DNA of 9,423 nt, taken from contig CAZAZT010000141.1 of the NCBI GenBank assembly GCA_964489645.1, positions 1 through 9,423 of the forward strand. The letters are read 5' to 3'. The translations under genes and the position numbers were made by a program. This stretch comes from JBEEPE01 sp964489645 (GTDB taxonomy: Bacteria > Verrucomicrobiota > Verrucomicrobiia > Chthoniobacterales > Chthoniobacteraceae). The notes below the pieces were generated by a model that made no database searches, was not told where the DNA came from, and saw only the letters and a list, made by a program, of their open reading frames with translations. Position 1 is the stretch's first letter. The number at the start of each line of letters is the position of its first letter. Below, piece by piece: positions 1 through 5,559 of the stretch.

Positions 1-1
1 G

Positions 2-55
2 GATGCGGATGACATCCTCGGTCGCATCTTCGCGAGTTTTTGTATCGGGAAGTGA
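2..55 (+). CDS. mnmE: tRNA uridine-5-carboxymethylaminomethyl modification GTPase MnmE, C-terminal end only
   Basis: Only the last 17 codons and the TGA stop (53-55) are inside the window; the gene starts to the left. The frame reads DADDILGRIFASFCIGK, which matches the strongly conserved C-terminus of MnmE (TrmE), where an acidic residue pair and an I-L-G-x-I-F stretch lead to the terminal C-[ILV]-G-K motif. From family knowledge, MnmE with MnmG modifies U34 of certain tRNAs in the cytoplasm, and the terminal cysteine motif lies near the folate-linked active site. The gene is housekeeping and does not appear linked in function to the operon downstream. No terminator hairpin with a T-run follows the stop. 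The identification rests on a short peptide, but this ending is very distinctive. Confidence 0.85.
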   Translation, partial: DADDILGRIFASFCIGK

Positions 56-140
56 GCGGCGTGAAGTGAATGGGCATGGGTGGGATGGTGGTCTTTTGGC
101 CTGACGTAAAAAAATCGTGGCAAATGGGGCTCGGTTCTGC

Positions 141-147
141 AGAGGAG
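141..147 (+). promoter_or_regulatory. Ribosome binding site deciding the sigma factor start
   Basis: AGAGGAG at 141-147 lies nine bases before the ATG at 157. It is the only good Shine-Dalgarno match near any candidate start of this frame. The frame stays open back to an ATG at 70, with another ATG at 124, but neither has a comparable site and the extra residues do not look like sigma factor sequence. Confidence 0.65.
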
Positions 148-156
148 TTCGTGGAT

Positions 157-687
157 ATGAGAGGCCCAGATTCCGATCGTCATGCTGTGTTCCTCCGGTT
201 GTTCACGGAAACCGAAGGAGCGCTTCGAGTTTTTGTGCGGTCGTTGTTACCAACGCACCAAGATGCGGCGGAGGTCTTGCAAGAGGTAGCGGTGGTTCTG
301 TGGGAAAAGTTTGATCGGTTTGACCCTGACCGCAGCTTTCGTGCATGGGCTTTCGGAATAGCTCGGTATCAGGCGCTCATGTTCTTGCGCAAGGTCCGCT
401 TGGACAGGCATATCTTCGATGACGTGCTCGTTGAGCGGCTTGCAGAAAGCGCACTGGAGCGAGCAGGCATTCATGACCGCCAGCGTGAGGCCCTTGAGAG
501 ATGCTTGCGCCGATTGCAGTCCGGGCAACGTGCATTGGTGATGGACGCCTACGCTCCGGGGGTACGGATCGATCAGTTGGCGGAGGAGCGAGGGCAGACA
601 GCGATGTCTCTGTACAAAGCGCTGCATCGGATCCGTTCGCTCCTCATGGACTGCGTGCGTGGAGAGATGGGGAAGGAGGCCATATGA
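157..687 (+). CDS. ECF RNA polymerase sigma factor, Rhodopirellula/Verrucomicrobium family
   Basis: A 176-residue sigma-70 family protein that would direct RNA polymerase to a dedicated promoter set. Region 2 spans roughly residues 20-83: LLPTHQDAAEVLQEV (30-44) is the DAEEVLQE-type core-binding helix, followed by FDRFDPDRSFRAWAFGIAR (52-70), the -10 recognition part. Region 4 spans about 109-166, with the helix-turn-helix LAEERGQTAMSLYKALHRIR (141-160) for -35 contact. The LYKxLxRIR ending and the overall spacing fit the sigma subfamily known from Rhodopirellula and Verrucomicrobium. Length is normal for an ECF factor without region 3. The ATG at 157 was chosen for its AGAGGAG site and because residues upstream are not family-like. 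Its stop overlaps the next start as ATGA (684-687), typical of sigma/anti-sigma pairs. Its target promoters cannot be read from the sequence; it may activate its own operon. Confidence 0.93.
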   Translation: MRGPDSDRHAVFLRLFTETEGALRVFVRSLLPTHQDAAEVLQEVAVVLWEKFDRFDPDRSFRAWAFGIARYQALMFLRKVRLDRHIFDDVLVERLAESALERAGIHDRQREALERCLRRLQSGQRALVMDAYAPGVRIDQLAEERGQTAMSLYKALHRIRSLLMDCVRGEMGKEAI

Positions 688-1655
688 ACCACGAGGGCTG
701 GCGCTGGGCGCTTTTCGAATATCTTGCGGGACGTGCGGATGAAGTGCAGTCGCTGAGGATTGAATCCCGATTACGTGAGGACACCGCTTTTCGAGACCTC
801 TACTTGGACATGATCAATGTGGAGATTGGGTTGCGGCAATCTGCGGAGGTGGTGTGGATGGAGCGACAGGGGATGCGGTGCGAGTTGCATCCATCGAAAG
901 GGGCGCCAATGCGTCGCAGATGGGTTGGTATCGCTGCGGGCATGGTCATAGGGCTTCTAGCCGGAGTCCTCCTGAGCGCTTCGGTGGGGTGGGCATTCCA
1001 GGTGACGAAGACTCCGGGAAGAGGTGAATCGATTGCACTTGGGAACGGTGATTTTGAGGGAGGGTTGGCCCTCCTGGCAGACGGTGTCCCGCGCAGCTCG
1101 GGCGCTTGGGGCGGCGATTTTGCGGAGGTTGTCGGGATGGACGGGGGAGTTGTTCCTCATGGTGGGAAGCGGATGCTGAAATTTTTGCGGGCAGACAATC
1201 GATTGACGCCGATTGGCTCGCGGCCAGCGGTTGCAGAGATGTGGCAGGTGATCGACCTTTCGTCGCGTGCGCACGCAATCGGCGACGTTTCGCGCCAGAT
1301 CGAGGCGGTGATCCGCTTTGATGCGGCGGCGGTTAGCGGCGATCGCGTGACCTTCGGGGTGTCCTTGCATGCCTTTGCAGGTGCGGTGAGCGAGGCACCG
1401 GAGCTTTGGCGGGATCACAACGCCCTGGCAATCGCTTCTGCGAGTCGCGAGGAGTTGGCGGATGAGCATCCGAACGTGTGGCAGACGCTTCGGGTGAGGA
1501 TGGCGTTACCGCGTGAGGCGAAGGTGCTGTTGGTTGGGGTGAGGGCGTCGCGCAAGGGATCGCATCTGGAGAGAGCGGAATTCGGGGCACACTATGTCGA
1601 TGATGTGGAGGTGTTTTTCGCGGACCATCCTCAACCCATCACGCCGTCCCCCTGA
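684..1655 (+). CDS. Putative membrane-anchored anti-sigma factor with jelly-roll/sugar-binding-like ectodomain
   Basis: A 323-residue single-pass membrane protein. Residues 1-76 are predicted cytoplasmic and helical (WALFEYLAGRADEVQSL, then LREDTAFRDLYLDMINVEIGL), resembling the short N-terminal domain of FecR-like anti-sigma factors in PVC bacteria. No zinc-type HxxxCxxC motif is present. RRR (77-79) precedes one hydrophobic helix (about 80-104), so the rest faces outward. The ectodomain (about 117-312) begins with GNGDFEGG, continues with GGKRMLKFL, a WQVIDLSS strand and a terminal YVDDVEVFF strand. This order is typical of galactose-binding-like or carbohydrate-binding jelly-roll modules. 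Start: ATG 684 overlaps the sigma stop (ATGA), with AAGGAGG at 673-679 four bases before it; the upstream extension of the frame only overlaps the sigma gene. Role as anti-sigma is inferred from position, topology and overlap. Ligand unknown. Confidence 0.75.
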   Translation: MNHEGWRWALFEYLAGRADEVQSLRIESRLREDTAFRDLYLDMINVEIGLRQSAEVVWMERQGMRCELHPSKGAPMRRRWVGIAAGMVIGLLAGVLLSASVGWAFQVTKTPGRGESIALGNGDFEGGLALLADGVPRSSGAWGGDFAEVVGMDGGVVPHGGKRMLKFLRADNRLTPIGSRPAVAEMWQVIDLSSRAHAIGDVSRQIEAVIRFDAAAVSGDRVTFGVSLHAFAGAVSEAPELWRDHNALAIASASREELADEHPNVWQTLRVRMALPREAKVLLVGVRASRKGSHLERAEFGAHYVDDVEVFFADHPQPITPSP

Positions 1656-1660
1656 AGCTC

Positions 1661-3031
1661 ATGCATTCCAAACCTTTGTCAGCAAGTTGCGCGTCTTTTT
1701 CCAAGTTAGCATGCGAGCGCCGAGCCCTCTTGCGTGTGGGTGTCCTTGGTTTGATGGGCCTGAGGTTGGGGGATGTTCTGCGTTTGGAGGCGGGCCCGGA
1801 TGCGGAAAACCGGAAAGCGGCCCCGGCGAGAAATGTCATCCAGATCTTCCTTCCGGGTGGCTGTGCACAGCAGGAGTCGTGGGATCCAAAGCCGGAAGCA
1901 CCGCTGGAATACCGAGGCGCATTAGGGGTGGCGAAAACGGTGATTCCGGGCGTGGTTTTCAGTCAGAACCTTGTGCATTGCGCGAAGATTGCGGATCGAT
2001 TGACCGTTTTGCGTGGGATCACTGGCAAGATACCGGATCACGGGCAGGCGACCTATCATGTGCTGACGGGGTACACGCCGTCACCGGCTATCCAGCATCC
2101 CCAGATGGGGGCGGTGATTTCCCACGAGTTGGGGGGGATGAACCATCTCCCTGCGTGGATTGGTGTGCCGTCGACCTCCGCTCAGGCATCTACGGGATAT
2201 CTCCCTGCAAAGTACGGGTGCTTCAATCTTTCAGCGGACCCCGGGAAGCCTGATTTTCGCGTCCGGGATGTCTCCCTGCCAGTGTCTGTTTCTGCGCAGG
2301 ATTTTTCGACGCGCCGGAGTTTGCGACAGGTCGTGGAGGAGCGATTTCGCACGATGGAGACCGACGGCCTTGCGCAGTCGACGATGGACGAGTTCCATGA
2401 GCGGGCATTCGGTCTGATGTCCTCGGAGCGTGCGCAGGCGGCCTTCTCGATGCGGGGCGAGAGCGAAGCCGTCAAAGCGTTGTACGGCAGTCAGAAGTAT
2501 CGAGGTGGCAGAGCGAAGCAGATGTTCACCATTGCGGAACGGTTGATCCTCGCACGACGTCTGGTCGAGGCAGGGACCCGATTTGTGACGGTCCAGTATG
2601 AGGGTGACAACGGTTGGGACACGCACACCCGGATCTCTGACTATTTCAATGATGCGATGCCGGCGTTTGATCACGCGTTGTCCGGTCTTATCCTGGATCT
2701 TGAACAGCGGGGGCTCCTTGACTCGACGCTTGTGATGGTGATGACGGAGTTCGGGCGCACTCCGAAGATCAACGGCAGTGCGGGGCGGGATCATCATGCT
2801 AAATGTTTTTCCATGGTACTTGCTGGCGGAGGCGCGACCCGGGGGAACATCTTCGGGGCGAGTGACGCGATTGCCGCAGAACCGAGCAAGGAACCGGTAA
2901 GTATCGAGGATTATCTTGCAACGGCTTACGCGTTGGTTGGGGTGGATTCTACGAAGCGTTTGATGGCGCCGGGTGATCGTCCGATTGATATCATCCGAGG
3001 GGCGCGGGTGGTGAAAGGGGTGATGGCATGA
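1661..3031 (+). CDS. DUF1501 family protein, Tat-exported, alkaline-phosphatase-like fold
   Basis: A 456-residue DUF1501 protein of usual family length. A twin-arginine type leader is visible (ERRALLRVGVLGLMGL, arginines 20-21 followed by a hydrophobic stretch), suggesting export in folded form. Family landmarks follow in order: LPGGCAQQESWDPKPEAP (64-81), DHGQATYHVLTGYTPSPA (126-143), GWDTH (318-322), TEFGRTPKINGSAGRDHH (362-379) and the C-terminal PIDIIRGARV. DUF1501 is grouped with the alkaline phosphatase/sulfatase superfamily, so D320, H322, D377, H378 and H379 are the likely metal-site residues; no reaction is established for the family. DUF1501 genes commonly accompany DUF1549/DUF1553 genes, as here. 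The gap to the previous stop is five bases with no convincing Shine-Dalgarno site, so translation is probably coupled. The next Met lies after the twin arginines, which supports this start. Confidence 0.93.
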   Translation: MHSKPLSASCASFSKLACERRALLRVGVLGLMGLRLGDVLRLEAGPDAENRKAAPARNVIQIFLPGGCAQQESWDPKPEAPLEYRGALGVAKTVIPGVVFSQNLVHCAKIADRLTVLRGITGKIPDHGQATYHVLTGYTPSPAIQHPQMGAVISHELGGMNHLPAWIGVPSTSAQASTGYLPAKYGCFNLSADPGKPDFRVRDVSLPVSVSAQDFSTRRSLRQVVEERFRTMETDGLAQSTMDEFHERAFGLMSSERAQAAFSMRGESEAVKALYGSQKYRGGRAKQMFTIAERLILARRLVEAGTRFVTVQYEGDNGWDTHTRISDYFNDAMPAFDHALSGLILDLEQRGLLDSTLVMVMTEFGRTPKINGSAGRDHHAKCFSMVLAGGGATRGNIFGASDAIAAEPSKEPVSIEDYLATAYALVGVDSTKRLMAPGDRPIDIIRGARVVKGVMA

Positions 3032-5526
3032 TCGCGCGCACCCAAACATCACGGAATCCGCGCGATATCCTACAAGCGCTCGTCATCGTGCTGTCGTTTG
3101 TTTGTGGGGATGCTTTTGGGATCCAGCACATGGTGGAGATGATCACTCCGCGAGGTGCAGGCCGAGGTGAACGCGTCCAGATCCTCGTTCATGGGGTGTA
3201 CCTTGAGGACCCTCAAGAGTTGGTGTTCCAACGTCCCGGCATTCGGTGTGTGGCGCTTGAGAACGTCGCAGGAGAGACTGCAGAAACCTCTCTTGCGCAC
3301 GGGAGTCGGATGGGAAAGGGCGTCAGGGCGACTTTGGAAATTGCGCTGGATTGCCCGCTTGGCGAGCACACGATCCGTGTTCGATCGCGTCGGTTTTTAT
3401 CGGAGCACGCGACCTTTTGGGTGGGGCCGTTCCGAACGGTCGAGGAGCGCGAGTCGAGGAGAGGTGAGAACGATGCACCTCGTTCGGCTCAGGAGGTTGC
3501 GATGGGGTCCACCGTGAACGGCAGGATCTTGCCTGGGGACGATGCGGATGTGGACTGTTATGCGGTTGATTTGCGGAAGGGGCAGAGGTTGGGGGTGGAG
3601 CTTGAGGCGGTGCGCCTCGGGACTTTGAACTTTGGTGGGGAGAACGATTGTCAGATCCGCGTGCTTTCTCCGGCGGGCAAGGTGTTGGTGAGGTGTGATG
3701 ACACGGCGCTGTGGTTGCAGGATCCGTTCGCGAGTTTGGAGGTGCCTGAAGCTGGGCGATATGTGGTGGAGGTGTCCCAGCAGATGCACACCCCGGGGGA
3801 GCATTGTCACTACCGGTTGCACCTCGGCGACTTCCGGCGTCCTAGCACGGTTTATCCTGCGGGAGGTAGGCCTGGAGAATTGATCACTGCGACCCTGTTC
3901 GAGGAGGGAGGGGCTGCGGATGGCATCCGGAGCGATATCCGGATGCCGCAAGTGGCGTTAACTTCTGAGATTGGGGTGTTTGATGCGTTTCCGGAAGGTG
4001 TAGGGGCTCTCCCTTCTGGGTTGCCGATGCGTGTCACGAATCAACCGAACATCTTGGAGGATCCGGAGCAGACGCGCGGCGGCGGGCAGCGGTTCGACCT
4101 GCCTGCGGCGTTGAATGGAGTTCTCACCCGCGATGGAGAGGTGGATCGGTGGCGCTTTCGCGCGGTTCGAGGGGAACGTTGGATTTTCCGCGTGTACGCG
4201 CGAGCTCTTGGAACACCGGTTGATGCGCGGATCGTGGTCAGGAAGGGCCATGGCGAGGGTGCCGTTATTCTGGATGCGGACGATGCGACATTGGCGGCGA
4301 GAGGCTATTGGAGTTGTCATACACGGCTCAAGCCGAAGGCTTTGCTCGATCCAGCGGAGGTGTTTGAAGCTCCGGAGGACGGGGATTATCTTCTCGAGGT
4401 GAGTGACACGCGCGGCATGGGATCTCGCGATGGGATTTATCGGATTGAGATTGAACGGCAGGTGGATGGTTTGCATCCGTATGTGCTTGGGCAGTTCGCC
4501 TTCAAGGTGGTGAGGAATGTCTCGTTTGTTGTGCCACAGGAGAACCGTTGGTCGCTGCCTGTGCTGTTGGGTGAGAGTTTGGGAACGCGATTCAAGGGAG
4601 ATTTGGAAGTTGAGGCGGTGGGTTTACCCGAGGGGGTAACGATGGATGGCGGAAAGGTCGTTCAGGGATTACGGAACACGCAGGTGACCTTCCATGCGTC
4701 GCGAGCGGCGAGGCCGGGTACGTACCCGATCCGGTTGCGTGCTCGTGCGTTGGATGGTCGCCGGATTGATGGGAATGGGCAACAGGGGGTGACTCTTTCT
4801 GATCGGCGAGGAGGTTTTGCGTGGCACAGCGTATGGCTGGAGGAGTTCATGTTAGCCGTGGTGGACCCTGCGCCGTTCCGCATTGAACCGAGTCTCCCGG
4901 GGTGTTCGTTGTCGCGGAACGGCGAGGTGACGGTTGGGTTGAAGATCGAGCGGGCGTCAGGTTTTGACGGACCGCTTGAGTTGCAGGCGGATTGGCTTCC
5001 GCCGGGCGTGGAAAAGGGACCACCCGTGGTGGTGGGTGTGGGCCAGACGCAAGCGGAGATAAGGTTGCGTGCATCCGACAAGGCGATGTTGGGGGAATGG
5101 TCGTTTGCGATCACGGGATCGACCACCGAGGGTTCGATCTTGGATGGTGCAGGTTGCCGGTTGGTGACGACCCCGCGGATCTCGTTGTTGGTCGGCGAAC
5201 CGTATTTGAAAGCGAACATCCAGAGGACCGCAATCGAGCGGCGGAAGCGAGGGGTGATGGAAGTCGAGTTCGACGAGAATCGCGCTTTGCCGGGTCCGTC
5301 GCAGGTGGAGTTGAAGCGATTGCCGCATGGAGTGCATCAGGTCGGGCCTGCGGTTCAGCTGTTGCCTGGGCAGCGGTCTTGTCGGTTCGAGTTGGAGGTC
5401 AGTGCGGATGCTTTGGTGGGTCAGTACAAGGAGATCCTCGTCGAGGTCGCGATCCGTGAGGGAGCACAGGTTGTTCGGCAGCAGATAGGGAATGGGATAC
5501 TTCGAGTGGACCCTGAGAAGCGTTGA
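3028..5526 (+). CDS. Large secreted PPC-domain protein, no catalytic domain recognised
   Basis: An 832-residue exported protein with a Sec-type signal at about 1-31 (hydrophobic ALVIVLSFVCGDAFG). Residues 36-135 look like an IPT/TIG-like beta domain (PRGAGRGERVQILVHGVYL, ending ATFWVGPF). Two pre-peptidase C-terminal (PPC) type domains follow. The first is about 155-267 (GSTVNGRILPGDDADVDCYA, KGQRLGVELEA, EAGRYVVEVS). The second is about 355-477 (ALNGVLTRDGEVDRWRFRA, RGERWIFRVYA, EDGDYLLEVSD, GIYRIEIE). Residues 500-830 are beta-rich with several Ig-like stretches (for example ARPGTYPIRLRARA). PPC domains are beta-sandwiches of secreted enzymes and surface proteins, but no protease or other catalytic motif was found, so a binding or scaffolding role is the best guess. 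ATG 3028 overlaps the upstream stop as ATGA and has AAAGGGG at 3014-3020. A strong 10-bp inverted repeat lies inside the gene. Confidence 0.85.
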   Translation: MIARTQTSRNPRDILQALVIVLSFVCGDAFGIQHMVEMITPRGAGRGERVQILVHGVYLEDPQELVFQRPGIRCVALENVAGETAETSLAHGSRMGKGVRATLEIALDCPLGEHTIRVRSRRFLSEHATFWVGPFRTVEERESRRGENDAPRSAQEVAMGSTVNGRILPGDDADVDCYAVDLRKGQRLGVELEAVRLGTLNFGGENDCQIRVLSPAGKVLVRCDDTALWLQDPFASLEVPEAGRYVVEVSQQMHTPGEHCHYRLHLGDFRRPSTVYPAGGRPGELITATLFEEGGAADGIRSDIRMPQVALTSEIGVFDAFPEGVGALPSGLPMRVTNQPNILEDPEQTRGGGQRFDLPAALNGVLTRDGEVDRWRFRAVRGERWIFRVYARALGTPVDARIVVRKGHGEGAVILDADDATLAARGYWSCHTRLKPKALLDPAEVFEAPEDGDYLLEVSDTRGMGSRDGIYRIEIERQVDGLHPYVLGQFAFKVVRNVSFVVPQENRWSLPVLLGESLGTRFKGDLEVEAVGLPEGVTMDGGKVVQGLRNTQVTFHASRAARPGTYPIRLRARALDGRRIDGNGQQGVTLSDRRGGFAWHSVWLEEFMLAVVDPAPFRIEPSLPGCSLSRNGEVTVGLKIERASGFDGPLELQADWLPPGVEKGPPVVVGVGQTQAEIRLRASDKAMLGEWSFAITGSTTEGSILDGAGCRLVTTPRISLLVGEPYLKANIQRTAIERRKRGVMEVEFDENRALPGPSQVELKRLPHGVHQVGPAVQLLPGQRSCRFELEVSADALVGQYKEILVEVAIREGAQVVRQQIGNGILRVDPEKR
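3922..3947. repeat. Perfect 10-bp inverted repeat inside the PPC-domain gene
   Basis: GGCATCCGGA (3922-3931) and TCCGGATGCC (3938-3947) are exact reverse complements separated by six bases (GCGATA). They would form a GC-rich hairpin in the mRNA. A competing short hairpin exists just upstream: CGGAT (3917-3921) can pair with ATCCG (3925-3929). The arms encode GIRSDIRMP in the linker between the two PPC domains. The structure is plain in the sequence; its function, if any, is unknown. Confidence 0.6.
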
Positions 5527-5559
5527 GGGTGAGTTCAAATACCGACGGAAAGGGAGAGC

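Noticed and set aside
70..156. N-terminal extension of the sigma factor from the ATG at 70 (29 extra residues)
   Set aside because: The extra residues are not family-like, and AGAGGAG at 141-147 clearly serves the ATG at 157.
684..914. Zinc-binding anti-sigma domain in the gene after the sigma factor
   Set aside because: There is no HxxxCxxC; the single C66 and H69 do not form the motif.
1059..1074. Hairpin GGAGGG-TTGG-CCCTCC in the anti-sigma gene
   Set aside because: A six-pair stem is common by chance and there is no T-run or leader context.
2231..3052. Minus-strand open frame of 273 codons opposite the DUF1501 gene
   Set aside because: It is antisense to a clearly recognised family protein, has no recognisable domain and is Arg/Pro/His-rich as expected for the reverse of G-rich coding DNA.
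4715..4728. Perfect 14-base palindrome CGGGTACGTACCCG inside the PPC gene
   Set aside because: About one such palindrome in two is expected by chance in a window this long, and it lies in coding sequence with no other sign of function.
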